From Mycobacterium yunnanensis (lineage in GTDB: Bacteria; Actinomycetota; Actinomycetes; Mycobacteriales; Mycobacteriaceae), in assembly GCF_025823185.1 (NCBI RefSeq), contig NZ_JACKVK010000013.1, positions 659,151-723,150 of the forward strand: a stretch of 64,000 nucleotides of DNA. The letters are read 5' to 3'. The position numbers were made by a program, and so were the translations under genes. A model generated the notes under the pieces. That model was not told where the DNA came from. It was given only the letters and a program-made list of their open reading frames with translations, and did no database searches. Positions 24,838 to 33,565 of the stretch are shown one piece after another. The stretch's first letter is position 1; each line of letters begins with the position of its first letter.

Positions 24838-25695
24838 ATGCACGGTGAACCCTTCCTCGGCAGCGCGGAGATGGCCGCGGGTCGACTCACGCGACATCGA
24901 CTGCGCACCCATTTCCGCCGGCTGTACAAAGACGTCTACGTCGCCCCCGACGTCGAGCTGACCGCCGCGGTGCGGGCCCGCGCGGCATGGTTGTCGTTGG
25001 GTGACGGCGTCACCCTTGCCGGTGTCTCGGCGGCGGCGCTGCACGGCACCAAGTGGCTCGACGCCCGGCTGCCCGCCGAGGTCGTGCGGTCCGACCGCAA
25101 TCGGCAAGGCGGGATCATCGTGCACAGTTACGATCTTCGAGCCGACGAGGTCGTCCGCGTGAGTGGCATCAGCGCGACGACGCCGGCCCGAACAGCCTTC
25201 GACCTCGGACGCAGGCTCCCTGCCACCACCGCTATCCCCCTCCTCGACGCGCTGCTGAACGCAACCCGCCTCACACCGGCCGACGTACTCGCCGTCGCCG
25301 ATGCTCGGCCCGGCGCCCGCGGCGTGCGGCTGCTGACCTCACATCTAGGCCTTGTGGACGGCGGCGCCGAGTCGCCGCAGGAAACCAGATTGCGACTCAT
25401 CCTGGTCAACGCAGGCCTACCGCGGCCGGAGACTCAGATCGAGTTCAGAGACGGACGGGGGCGCGTCCGCGTCCGAGTGGACATGGGCTGGCGCGAATGG
25501 AAGGTCGCGGTCGAATACGACGGCGTACAGCGCTGGCTCGACGCACGCCAACGATCGTGGGACATCGAGCGCGTCGCGCTGCTCGAGGAGTCTGGATGGA
25601 CGGTCATTCGCGTCAGCGCCGAGATGCTCGCCCGTCCCGATGCGCTCATCCATCGCGTGGTGGCCAAGCTGCGGGCCGCCGGCTGCCCGATCTGA
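24838..25695 (+). CDS. DUF559/Vsr-like endonuclease-domain protein with AbiEi-like N-terminus
   Basis: This 285-residue protein has an N-terminal region (LTRHRLRTHFRRLYKDVYVAP, then RARAAWLSLGDGVTLAGVSAAALHG) like those of AbiEi-type antitoxins. Its C-terminal half (GAESPQETRLRLILVNAGLPRPETQIEF, VRVDMGWREWKVAVEYDGVQRW, LEESGWTVIRVSAEML) looks like the DUF559/Vsr-type nuclease fold, with the E..D..E-x-D pattern. Proteins of this build are common orphans in mycobacteria; no partner toxin is adjacent. ATG 24838 was chosen because the recognisable domain starts soon after. The function is unknown. Confidence 0.78.
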   Translation: MHGEPFLGSAEMAAGRLTRHRLRTHFRRLYKDVYVAPDVELTAAVRARAAWLSLGDGVTLAGVSAAALHGTKWLDARLPAEVVRSDRNRQGGIIVHSYDLRADEVVRVSGISATTPARTAFDLGRRLPATTAIPLLDALLNATRLTPADVLAVADARPGARGVRLLTSHLGLVDGGAESPQETRLRLILVNAGLPRPETQIEFRDGRGRVRVRVDMGWREWKVAVEYDGVQRWLDARQRSWDIERVALLEESGWTVIRVSAEMLARPDALIHRVVAKLRAAGCPI

Positions 25696-25780
25696 CCCGC
25701 CGACCGTAGGCCTGGTGGCGAAATTCTTACCGCTGACCGCCAGGAGGCTGACACTCGGCAGCGGAGGGTAAGTGGTCTCG

Positions 25781-26851
25781 ATGAAGATGCTCATGGCGTT
25801 GGCCTCGGTTGTCGCGCTGCTTGCCGGCTGCGCGGGCAATCCGCCCGCGCCGCCATCCGCGCAGACCACGCCCACCACCACCGGTCTGCTGCCGACGGGA
25901 GTCCCCACCGAGGGCACCCGGCCACCCGCCGACGCGTTGCCGCCGCCCGCCGAGCCTGGGCGCGCACCCGCGCCCGCCGGTACGCCGCCCGGCCGCGTCG
26001 TGCCCGTCGGCGACGCACCCGAGGGCGTCGTCGTCGACGCCGTGACCAGGACGGTCGCGGTCGCCACGCGCAACCCCTTCGAGCTGGTGCTGATGAACGC
26101 CGACACCGGCGAGGTGACCAAGCGCGTCCCACTGCCCGGTGCCGTGCGCCACCTCCAACTGGCCAAGCCCGGCGGCCCTGTGCTGGTGCCCGTCGAGAGT
26201 GCCAACGCGCTGGTCCGCGTCGACCTGCCCGGTGGCAACGCCGAACCGCAGATCATCACCGGCACCGTGCCGCACGACGCCTCCGAGGCGCCCAACGGCA
26301 CCGTCTTCGTCGCCAACGAGCACGGCGGCACGACGACGGTCATCCGCGGCGACGACATCGTCAAGGTGTTCACCGACAGCGTGCAACCCGCGGGCATGGC
26401 ACCCGTCGGCAACCTGATGGGCATGCTCGACGTTCGCAAGAACGACCTCACCGTCTACGACGCCGACGCGCTGACCATCGTCGGCTCGACCCCCGCCGGT
26501 GCCGGTCCGACGCACCTGGTGGCCGACAAGCACGGTCGCTACGTCGCCGCCGACACGCGCGGGGACGCAGTGCGCGTCTTCAGCACCGAGCCCAAGGAGG
26601 TGGCCAGTGTGCCGCAGCCCGGGGCGCCGTACGGCATTGCCTACGACCCCGTGCGGGATCGGCTGTGGGTGGCGTCCTCGGCCACCAACGAGGTCGTCGG
26701 CTACGACATGGCCACCGACACCCCGCGCGAGGTGACGCGCCTGGCCACGATCCAGGACCCGTACACCCTCGGCGTCGATTCGACGACGGGCCGGCTGTTC
26801 ATCGCGGGCGTCACCGGCGGCCTCGTTCAGATCGTGGAACCACCGGCCTAG
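25781..26851 (+). CDS. lipoprotein with YncE-like beta-propeller
   Basis: This protein of about 356 residues starts with a lipoprotein signal (MKMLMALASVVALLAGC, Cys17), followed by a Pro/Thr-rich linker to about residue 75 and repeated propeller blades such as VGDAPEGVVVDAVTRTVAVATRN, GAGPTHLVADKHGRYVAADTRGD, YGIAYDPVRDRLWVASSATNEVVGYD and YTLGVDSTTGRLFIAG. It should be anchored outside the membrane; the ligand is unknown. A GTG three codons upstream (25772) is an alternative start, because GGAGGG is spaced awkwardly for either. It is followed 9 bp later by fdhF and may be co-transcribed with it. Confidence 0.82.
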   Translation: MKMLMALASVVALLAGCAGNPPAPPSAQTTPTTTGLLPTGVPTEGTRPPADALPPPAEPGRAPAPAGTPPGRVVPVGDAPEGVVVDAVTRTVAVATRNPFELVLMNADTGEVTKRVPLPGAVRHLQLAKPGGPVLVPVESANALVRVDLPGGNAEPQIITGTVPHDASEAPNGTVFVANEHGGTTTVIRGDDIVKVFTDSVQPAGMAPVGNLMGMLDVRKNDLTVYDADALTIVGSTPAGAGPTHLVADKHGRYVAADTRGDAVRVFSTEPKEVASVPQPGAPYGIAYDPVRDRLWVASSATNEVVGYDMATDTPREVTRLATIQDPYTLGVDSTTGRLFIAGVTGGLVQIVEPPA

Positions 26852-26860
26852 ATTGGAGTG

Positions 26861-29215
26861 ATGGGCATCCGGCGGCACATGACGGGTCGTGACGTGAGTC
26901 GCGACATCCCGGTCGACTACGACGAGCACTCGGTGGCGACCACCAGGCGCGAGCACGAGGCCGCCGGGGTGAAGGCCGTGATGGTCTCCCTGCAGCGAGG
27001 GGTGACGTCGATGGGCCCGCTGCGCACGGCGGCGGCACTGGTGCGGCTCAACCAGCGCAAGGGATTCGACTGCCCGGGCTGCGCCTGGCCGGAGGAGCAC
27101 GGCGGGCGCAAGTTCGCAGAGTTCTGCGAAAACGGCGCGAAGGCCGTCGCCGAGGAGGCGACCAAACGCGTCGTCACCCCCGATTTCTTCGCCCGGCATT
27201 CGATCGCCGAGCTGGCCGCCAAGCCCGAGTACTGGCTCAGCCAGCAGGGCAGGCTGACGCATCCCGTGATCCTGCGCGAGGGCGACGACCACTACCGTCC
27301 GATCAGCTGGGACCACGCCAATCACGTGATCGCCCAACACCTCAACGCGCTCGACAGCCCGGACGAGGCCGTCTTCTACACCTCCGGGCGCACCAGCAAC
27401 GAGGCCGCGTTCCTCTACCAGCTGCTGGTCCGTAGCTTCGGCACCAACAACCTGCCCGACTGCTCGAACATGTGCCACGAGTCCTCGGGCACGTCGCTGA
27501 CCGACTCCATCGGCATCGGCAAGGGCTCGGTGACGGTCGAGGATCTCGAGAGGGCCGACGTCATCCTCATCGCCGGGCAGAATCCCGGCACCAACCATCC
27601 GCGGATGCTCTCGGTGCTGGAGAAGGCCAAGGAGAACGGCGCCAAGATCATCGCGATCAACCCGCTGCCCGAAGCGGGTCTGATGCGATTCAAGGATCCG
27701 CAGAAGGTGCACGGGGTGGTCGGCCACGGCATCGGCATCGCCGACGAGTTCGTCCAGATCCGATTGGGCGGGGACATGGCCCTCTTCGCCGGGCTCGGCC
27801 GGCTGCTGCTGGAGGCCGACCAGGAAGCGCCGGGCACTGTGGTCGACCGAGAGTTCATCGCTCGGCACTGCGCGAACTTCGAGGCCTACGAGGCGCAGAC
27901 GCGCGCCGTCGACCTCGACCTCGTGCTTGAGGCGACGGGCGTCGACCGCGCCCAGCTCGACCGGGTGGCGCGGATGCTGATCGACTCCGAGCGGACCGTC
28001 GCCTGCTGGGCGATGGGCTTGACCCAGCACCGGCACGCCGTGCCTACGATCTCCGAGCTGACCAACCTGCTGTTGATGCGCGGCATGATGGGCAAGCCGG
28101 GCGCCGGACTGTGCCCCGTACGCGGACATTCCAACGTTCAGGGCGACCGCACCATGGGCATCTGGGAGCAAATGCCCGAGACGTTCCTCGCAGCGCTCGA
28201 CACCCGGTTCGGCATCGTCAGCCCGCGCACCCACGGCATGGACACCGTGGACGCCATCCGCGCGATGCGGGACGGCCGCGCGTCGGTGTTCATGGGCATG
28301 GGCGGCAACTTCGCGATGGCCACCCCGGACACCGAGGTCACCGAGGCGGCGTTGAGGAATTGCTCTCTGACGGTGCAGGTGTCGACGAAGCTGAACCGCA
28401 GCCACCTGACCACCGGGCGCACCGCACTGATCCTGCCGTCTCTGGGACGCACCGACAAGGATCTTCAGCACGGCGTCAAACGACAAGTCTCCGTTGAAGA
28501 TTCGATGTCGATGGTCCACCTGTCCCGGGGCAGCCTGCAACCGCCGAGCGAGCACGTCCGCAGCGAGGTGGCGATCATCTGTCAGTTGGCCCGCGCCGTG
28601 CTGGGCGCCGACCACCCGGTGCCGTGGGAGGCGTTGCAGGCCGACTACGACCGCATCCGCGACGCCATCGCCGCCGTGGTGCCCGGCTGCGAGGACTACA
28701 ACCGAAGGGTCCGCCAGCCCGACGGCTTTCAACTACCGCATCCGCCACGGGATTCGCGCGAGTTCCCCACCACCACCGGTAAGGCCAACTTCGCGGCCAA
28801 CTCGTTGGACTGGGTACCCGTGCCCGAAGGCCGGCTGATCTTGCAGACCCTACGCAGCCACGACCAGTACAACACCACGATCTACGGGCTCGACGATCGC
28901 TACCGGGGCGTCAAGGGCGGCCGCCGGGTGGTGTTCCTCAACCCCGCCGACATCACCGCGTTCGGCTTCGCCGACGGTGACCGCGTCGACCTGGTCTCCG
29001 AATTCACCGGCGCCAACGGCGATGTCGAGGAGCGGAGGGCCGAGGACTTCCTGATCGTCGGTTACTCCACGCCAAAGGGCAACGCCGCCGCCTACTACCC
29101 CGAGACCAACGCGCTGGTCGCGCTGGACCACGTCGCCGCCCGCTCGAACACACCGGTGTCCAAGGCCGTCACCATTCGGCTCGAGGCGCGAGTTCCGGTC
29201 GGCGCCAATGGGTAG
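26861..29215 (+). CDS. fdhF: FdhF/YdeP-type molybdopterin oxidoreductase
   Basis: This protein of about 784 residues is a molybdopterin-dependent oxidoreductase of the FdhF/YdeP type, corresponding to M. tuberculosis Rv2900c. The N-terminus has RKGFDCPGCAWPEEHGG with Cys71 and Cys74. Next come the Moco-binding regions YTSGRTSNEAAFLYQLLVR, NMCHESSGTSL, IAGQNPGTNHPRM and LCPVRGHSNVQGDRTMG. The C-terminal domain (PATGKAN-like FPTTTGKANF and HDQYNTTIYGLDDRYRG) is typical of the DMSO-reductase superfamily. Formate oxidation is often annotated, but the YdeP group's true substrate is unproven. An in-frame GTG one codon upstream is also possible. fdhD overlaps its end by 8 bp. Confidence 0.9.
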   Translation: MGIRRHMTGRDVSRDIPVDYDEHSVATTRREHEAAGVKAVMVSLQRGVTSMGPLRTAAALVRLNQRKGFDCPGCAWPEEHGGRKFAEFCENGAKAVAEEATKRVVTPDFFARHSIAELAAKPEYWLSQQGRLTHPVILREGDDHYRPISWDHANHVIAQHLNALDSPDEAVFYTSGRTSNEAAFLYQLLVRSFGTNNLPDCSNMCHESSGTSLTDSIGIGKGSVTVEDLERADVILIAGQNPGTNHPRMLSVLEKAKENGAKIIAINPLPEAGLMRFKDPQKVHGVVGHGIGIADEFVQIRLGGDMALFAGLGRLLLEADQEAPGTVVDREFIARHCANFEAYEAQTRAVDLDLVLEATGVDRAQLDRVARMLIDSERTVACWAMGLTQHRHAVPTISELTNLLLMRGMMGKPGAGLCPVRGHSNVQGDRTMGIWEQMPETFLAALDTRFGIVSPRTHGMDTVDAIRAMRDGRASVFMGMGGNFAMATPDTEVTEAALRNCSLTVQVSTKLNRSHLTTGRTALILPSLGRTDKDLQHGVKRQVSVEDSMSMVHLSRGSLQPPSEHVRSEVAIICQLARAVLGADHPVPWEALQADYDRIRDAIAAVVPGCEDYNRRVRQPDGFQLPHPPRDSREFPTTTGKANFAANSLDWVPVPEGRLILQTLRSHDQYNTTIYGLDDRYRGVKGGRRVVFLNPADITAFGFADGDRVDLVSEFTGANGDVEERRAEDFLIVGYSTPKGNAAAYYPETNALVALDHVAARSNTPVSKAVTIRLEARVPVGANG

Positions 29216-30032
29216 GGTCACCGCCCGCCGCCGGGCGATTCACCTGACCGCCGACGGCGCGAGCGCCAGGCCCGAGACGCTCGCCGTCGAGGAGCCGATG
29301 GAGATTCGCGTCAACGGCACCGCGATCAGCGTGACGATGCGGACGCCCGGCTCCGACGTCGAACTGACACAAGGCTTCTTGCTGACCGAGGGCGTCATCG
29401 GGGCCCGCGCCGACATCCTCGCGGTGCAGTACTGCCAGGGTGCCGGCGAGGACGGCATGAACACCTACAACGTGCTGGACGTGACACTGGCAGCCGGCGT
29501 CGCGGCGCCCAGCCTCGACGTGACCCGCAACTTCTACACCACGTCCTCCTGCGGTGTCTGCGGCAAGGGCTCCATCGACGCAATCCGGCTCATCAGCCGA
29601 CACTCCCCCGGCGACGACCCGACCGTGGTGGCGTCGGAGACGTTGGCGGACATGCCGACTCAGCTTCGAAGTGCCCAGAAGATCTTCTCGACCACCGGCG
29701 GTCTGCACGGCGCGGCGCTGTTCGACACCGACGGCACCCTGCTCGTCGTCCGTGAGGACGTCGGTCGGCACAACGCCGTCGACAAGGTCATCGGGTGGGC
29801 CGTCGAGAACCACCGAATCCCGTTGACGGGCACGGTCCTGCTGGTCAGCGGGCGCGCGTCGTTCGAGTTGACCCAAAAGGCCGTGATGGCCGGCATTCCC
29901 GTGCTCGCCGCGGTGTCCGCGCCGTCCTCGCTCGCCGTCGACCTGGCCGCCCAAGCCGGCCTGACCCTGGTGGCATTCCTGCGCGGCCACTCGATGAACG
30001 TCTACACCCGCCAGGATCGCGTCAAGCACTGA
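29208..30032 (+). CDS. fdhD: formate dehydrogenase accessory protein, sulfurtransferase FdhD
   Basis: This 274-residue protein is FdhD, which passes sulfur from a cysteine desulfurase to the molybdenum cofactor of formate-dehydrogenase-type enzymes. The catalytic CxxC is at Cys115/Cys118 in TTSSCGVCGKGS. Other signatures are VELTQGFLLTEGVI, KIFSTTGGLHGAALF, VREDVGRHNAVDKVIG and VSGRASFELTQKAVMAGIPVLAAVSAPSSLAV. Its start overlaps the end of fdhF, which pairs it with its client enzyme. Confidence 0.95.
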   Translation: MGRVTARRRAIHLTADGASARPETLAVEEPMEIRVNGTAISVTMRTPGSDVELTQGFLLTEGVIGARADILAVQYCQGAGEDGMNTYNVLDVTLAAGVAAPSLDVTRNFYTTSSCGVCGKGSIDAIRLISRHSPGDDPTVVASETLADMPTQLRSAQKIFSTTGGLHGAALFDTDGTLLVVREDVGRHNAVDKVIGWAVENHRIPLTGTVLLVSGRASFELTQKAVMAGIPVLAAVSAPSSLAVDLAAQAGLTLVAFLRGHSMNVYTRQDRVKH

Positions 30033-30133
30033 GAGCGCGATCTCCACCCGATCTCCAGCGAACCTTCAAGCTCCTGGTCGACCCTTGACGAACCATCGAC
30101 TCCGACGGATGACCACTATCCAAGGAGTTCACC

Positions 30134-31450
30134 ATGGCCGAGATCCTGATCGCCGCCTGCCCACACGTCGGACACGTGTCGCCATTGCTCACCGTCGCCC
30201 GCGCGTTGGTGCGACGCGGCCACGGCGTCACCTTCCTCACCTCGGCGCGATTCGCCGACCAGGTGCGCGCGACGGGAGCGACGCCGCACCCGCTTCCCCG
30301 CAGCGCCGACGTCGGCGGGTCCCTCGACGACCTGCCGGGACGCGCCGAGACGTCGGGACCGGCGCGGTTGAACTTCGACATCGAGCACGTCTTCGTCCGG
30401 CCCATGCCGTTGCAGGCCGCGGCTCTCGACGACCTGCTGGCCGCCACGCGGTTCGACGCGATCCTGGCCGACGCGTTCTTCCTGGGCATCCTGCCGATGC
30501 TGCTGGGCGACCCGGCCAAGCGGCCGCCGGTGCTGTCCTACGTCACCACCCCGTTGATGTTCACCAGCCGCGACACCGCCCCGGGCGGCACCGGAATCCG
30601 ACCCCACATCGGGGCCACCGGGCGACTGCGCCACCGGGTGCTCAACGCCGTGACCCAGAAGTACGTGCTACGCCAGTCGCACCGCGCCGTCGACACCATG
30701 CTCACGGCTCTCGGACATCCGAAACTGCCCGTCTTCGTGCTGGATTCGGCCGTCCTGGCCGATCGGACGATCGTGGCGACGGTCCCCGAATTCGAGTATC
30801 ACCGCAGCGACCTCCCCGACCACGTTCGCTTCGTCGGCGCGGTCAACCCGCCACCCACCGAGCGCTTCGTCGCACCCCCGTGGTGGCGCGAACTGACCGC
30901 CGAACGTCCCATCGTCCACGTCACCCAGGGCACGGTCGACAACGCCGATCTCGGCCGCCTGATCGAGCCGACGGTCGAAGCGCTCGCCGACGAGGACGTC
31001 ACCGTCGTGGTGACCACCGGTGGCCGACCACTCAGCCAGCTGCGGCACCCGTTGCCGCCGAACGTGTTCGCCGCCGAGTACATCCCCCACGACCTCCTGC
31101 TCCCGTCGGTCGACGTGATGGTGACCAACGGCGGCTACGGCGCCGTCCAGCGTGCGCTGACGGCCGGGGTGCCCCTTGTCGTCGCCGGCAACACCGAGGA
31201 CAAGCCGGAGGTCGCCGCCCGGGTCGAGTGGTTCGGCGCCGGGGTCGACCTGCGCACCGGCGTGCCGACCGCGGCAATGGTGAAGAACGCCGTCCGGCGG
31301 GTCCTCGCCGACGACGGTTACCGAACCGCGGCACGGAACCTACAGTGCGCCTACGCCCGTCACGACAGCACTGCCGCGATCGCCACCCTGGTCGACGAGG
31401 TCGTCGCCGAGCGCACGTCTTCGGGCGCTGCGCACCCGTCGCATCTGTGA
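30134..31450 (+). CDS. MGT/UGT-family glycosyltransferase (GT1-like)
   Basis: This 438-residue protein has a GT-B fold. The N-terminal domain contains CPHVGHVSPLLTVARALVRRGHGVTFLTS with the catalytic-type His, and the C-terminal nucleotide-sugar domain contains VHVTQGTVDN, FAAEYIPHDLLLPSVDVMVTNGGYGAVQRALTAGVPLVVAGNTEDKPEVAARVEWFGAG, the UGT/MGT donor signature with GG and D/E residues. Acceptors in this family are lipids, macrolides or other small molecules; none is indicated. AAGGAG precedes the ATG. Its stop overlaps the cyanase start (GTGA), so the two are translationally coupled, an unexpected pairing. Confidence 0.88.
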   Translation: MAEILIAACPHVGHVSPLLTVARALVRRGHGVTFLTSARFADQVRATGATPHPLPRSADVGGSLDDLPGRAETSGPARLNFDIEHVFVRPMPLQAAALDDLLAATRFDAILADAFFLGILPMLLGDPAKRPPVLSYVTTPLMFTSRDTAPGGTGIRPHIGATGRLRHRVLNAVTQKYVLRQSHRAVDTMLTALGHPKLPVFVLDSAVLADRTIVATVPEFEYHRSDLPDHVRFVGAVNPPPTERFVAPPWWRELTAERPIVHVTQGTVDNADLGRLIEPTVEALADEDVTVVVTTGGRPLSQLRHPLPPNVFAAEYIPHDLLLPSVDVMVTNGGYGAVQRALTAGVPLVVAGNTEDKPEVAARVEWFGAGVDLRTGVPTAAMVKNAVRRVLADDGYRTAARNLQCAYARHDSTAAIATLVDEVVAERTSSGAAHPSHL

Positions 31451-31917
31451 TCTCCTCAGGCGTGACCAGAGACGAGATCACCCAGCAGATCATCGACGCA
31501 CGCCTCGCCAAGGGCTTGACGTGGCAGCAGCTCGCCGACGCGGTCGACCGCCCCGTCGTGTGGACCACCTCGGCGCTGCTCGGCCAGCACCCCATCCCGC
31601 GCGAGGTGGGCACCGTCCTGGTGGCGCTGCTCGGTCTCGACGACGCGGCGATACCGGTACTGGCAGCCGTTCCGATGCGCGGCGGGTTCGAGACCGCGGT
31701 GCCCACCGACCCGACCGTGTACCGGTTCTACGAGGCGCTGTCGGTGTACGGCGGCGCCATCAAGGAGCTGATCCACGAGCAGTTCGGCGACGGCATCATG
31801 AGCGCCATCAACTTCAGCGTGAACGTCGAGAAGAAGCCGCACCCCGGCGGGGACCGCGTCGTGGTGACGCTCGACGGGAAGTTCTTGGCCTACGAATGGA
31901 ATCAGGCCACCGAATAG
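31447..31917 (+). CDS. cynS: cyanate hydratase (cyanase)
   Basis: This 156-residue protein is the same length as E. coli CynS, which decomposes cyanate with bicarbonate to ammonia and carbon dioxide. The N-terminal helical domain (ITQQIIDARLAKGLTWQQLADAVDRPVVWTTSALLGQ) and the C-terminal dimer domain match. The catalytic residues appear as Arg93 and Glu96 in PTDPTVYRFYEALSVYGG and Ser119 in FGDGIMSAINF. GTG 31447 overlaps the stop of the glycosyltransferase; a second GTG five codons on is possible. No cynT carbonic anhydrase or cynR regulator is adjacent. A strong hairpin follows. Confidence 0.95.
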   Translation: MISSGVTRDEITQQIIDARLAKGLTWQQLADAVDRPVVWTTSALLGQHPIPREVGTVLVALLGLDDAAIPVLAAVPMRGGFETAVPTDPTVYRFYEALSVYGGAIKELIHEQFGDGIMSAINFSVNVEKKPHPGGDRVVVTLDGKFLAYEWNQATE

Positions 31918-31929
31918 GCCCCAAACTGA

Positions 31930-31968
31930 AGCCAGGGTCGTGAATCACTTGGATTCACGACCCTGGCT
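31930..31968. terminator. bidirectional terminator between cynS and clpX
   Basis: A perfect 17-bp stem (31930-31946 with 31952-31968) closes a 5-base loop. It lies between the converging cynS and clpX stops. There is no long U-tract on either strand, but the stability of the stem and its position make a shared terminator likely. Confidence 0.8.
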
Positions 31969-31982
31969 GCAGTCTCGAAGGG

Positions 31983-33263
31983 CTAGGCGCTCTTCTCGCG
32001 CCGTTCCGCACGCGGCGGCTTGCGCGGCACGATCGTCGGCAGGACGTTGTCCTCGACGGTCTCCTTGGTCACGACCACCTTGGCGACGTCGTCGCGGCTG
32101 GGGATGTCGTACATGACCGGAAGCAGGACTTCCTCCATGATGGCGCGCAGGCCACGGGCGCCGGTACCGCGGTGGATGGCCTGATCGGCGATCGCCTCCA
32201 GCGCGTCCGGGGTGAACTCCAGCTCGACCCCGTCCATCTCGAAGAGCCGGCTGTACTGCTTGACCAACGCGTTCTTGGGCTCGGAGAGGATGGTGACCAG
32301 CGAGTCCTTGTCCAGGTTGGTCACCGATGCCACGACCGGGAGGCGGCCGATGAACTCGGGGATCAGACCGAACTTGATCAGGTCCTCGGGCATGACCTCG
32401 GCGAAGTGGTCCTGGGTGTCGATCTCGGCCTTGCTGCGCACCTCGGCTCCGAAGCCAAGGCCGCGCTTGCCGACGCGGTCGGAGACGATGCGCTCCAACC
32501 CGGCGAACGCACCGGCGACGATGAACAGCACGTTGGTGGTGTCGATCTGGATGAATTCCTGATGCGGGTGCTTGCGACCACCCTGCGGGGGCACCGAAGC
32601 CTGTGTGCCTTCGAGGATCTTCAGCAGCGCCTGCTGCACGCCCTCACCTGACACGTCGCGGGTGATCGACGGGTTCTCGCTCTTGCGGGCGATCTTGTCG
32701 ACCTCGTCGATGTAGATGATGCCGGTCTCGGCGCGTTTGACGTCGTAGTCGGCGGCCTGGATCAGCTTGAGGAGGATGTTCTCGACGTCCTCGCCGACGT
32801 AGCCCGCCTCGGTCAGCGCCGTCGCGTCGGCGATGGCGAACGGAACGTTGAGCATCTTGGCCAGCGTTTGGGCGAGGTAGGTCTTGCCGCAGCCGGTGGG
32901 TCCGAGCATCAGGATGTTGGACTTGGCCAGCTCGACGGGCTCGGCGCGCGAGTCACGCGACTTCTCCTGCGCCTGGACGCGCTTGTAGTGGTTGTAGACC
33001 GCCACCGCCAGGGTGCGCTTCGCCGTGTCCTGACCGATGACGTATCCCTCGAGGAATTCGCGGATCTCGGCCGGCTTCGGCAGCTCGTCGAGCTTGACGT
33101 CGTCGGCGTCGGCGAGTTCTTCCTCGATGATCTCGTTGCACAGGTCGATGCACTCGTCGCAGATGTACACGCCTGGACCAGCAATGAGCTTCTTGACCTG
33201 CTTCTGGCTCTTTCCACAGAACGAGCACTTCAGCAAGTCGCCGCCGTCTCCGATGCGCGCCAT
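31983..33263 (-). CDS. clpX: ATP-dependent Clp protease ATP-binding subunit ClpX
   Basis: This 426-residue AAA+ unfoldase feeds substrates to the ClpP1P2 protease. The N-terminal zinc-binding domain has Cys13, Cys16, Cys35 and Cys38 (LKCSFCGKSQ, VYICDECIDLC). The AAA+ module has Walker A GPTGCGKT (121-128), Walker B IIYIDEVDKIA, the pore loop GYVGEDVE, the IGF-like ClpP-binding stretch LERIVSDRVGKRGLGFGAEV, and the sensor region IPEFIGRLPVV and GARGLRAIMEEVLLPVMYDIPS. The length and order are as in M. tuberculosis Rv2457c. It is separated from clpP2 by about 300 bp and so has its own promoter. Confidence 0.98.
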   Translation of the reverse strand: MARIGDGGDLLKCSFCGKSQKQVKKLIAGPGVYICDECIDLCNEIIEEELADADDVKLDELPKPAEIREFLEGYVIGQDTAKRTLAVAVYNHYKRVQAQEKSRDSRAEPVELAKSNILMLGPTGCGKTYLAQTLAKMLNVPFAIADATALTEAGYVGEDVENILLKLIQAADYDVKRAETGIIYIDEVDKIARKSENPSITRDVSGEGVQQALLKILEGTQASVPPQGGRKHPHQEFIQIDTTNVLFIVAGAFAGLERIVSDRVGKRGLGFGAEVRSKAEIDTQDHFAEVMPEDLIKFGLIPEFIGRLPVVASVTNLDKDSLVTILSEPKNALVKQYSRLFEMDGVELEFTPDALEAIADQAIHRGTGARGLRAIMEEVLLPVMYDIPSRDDVAKVVVTKETVEDNVLPTIVPRKPPRAERREKSA

Positions 33264-33523
33264 TGTCCCTGCGGCCCTACTTTCCTGATCGCCGTCGGTC
33301 TGTCTTGTGCGAGCTCACCTCGGGGTGTGACCCGACGCTACCCGTAACCTCCGGCGCCGTGCGACCGATAAAGCCGAATAGCGCCATTGGTATTCATCTG
33401 TGTCGTGGGAGAACATATCCCCTGCGGTGTCCCGAGGTCCTCCGGAACGCGACTCGCGACGTTGGCGTGTCGTCACCGTGATCGAGCGAGGCATCGTTCC
33501 GTTCCACGGTACGCCCGCTAACT
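33264..33523. other. clpP2-clpX intergenic region
   Basis: This stretch between the clpX start and the clpP2 terminator holds no convincing gene. It must contain the clpX promoter on the minus strand, but I see no clear -10/-35 pair and no good ClgR-type palindrome. Several short open frames cross it and lack ribosome-binding sites. Confidence 0.5.
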
Positions 33524-33557
33524 CGGTGCGGTCCGGGAACGAGTCCGGACCGCACCG
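33524..33557 (-). terminator. terminator downstream of clpP2
   Basis: A perfect 13-bp GC-rich stem (33524-33536 with 33545-33557) with an 8-base loop lies 8 bp beyond the clpP2 stop codon. It probably ends the clpP1-clpP2 transcript. Confidence 0.75.
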
Positions 33558-33565
33558 TGCGTGCG

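Noticed and set aside
25727..28732. A 1001-codon open frame antisense to the lipoprotein and fdhF
   Set aside because: It is a GC-rich shadow of the opposite strand, full of His/Arg/Gly/Val with no recognisable domain, and fdhF on the other strand is unmistakable.
30085..31446. In-frame extension of the cyanase frame back through the glycosyltransferase gene
   Set aside because: The extension is Arg/Pro-rich out-of-frame translation. The cyanase length and catalytic residues fit a start at 31447.
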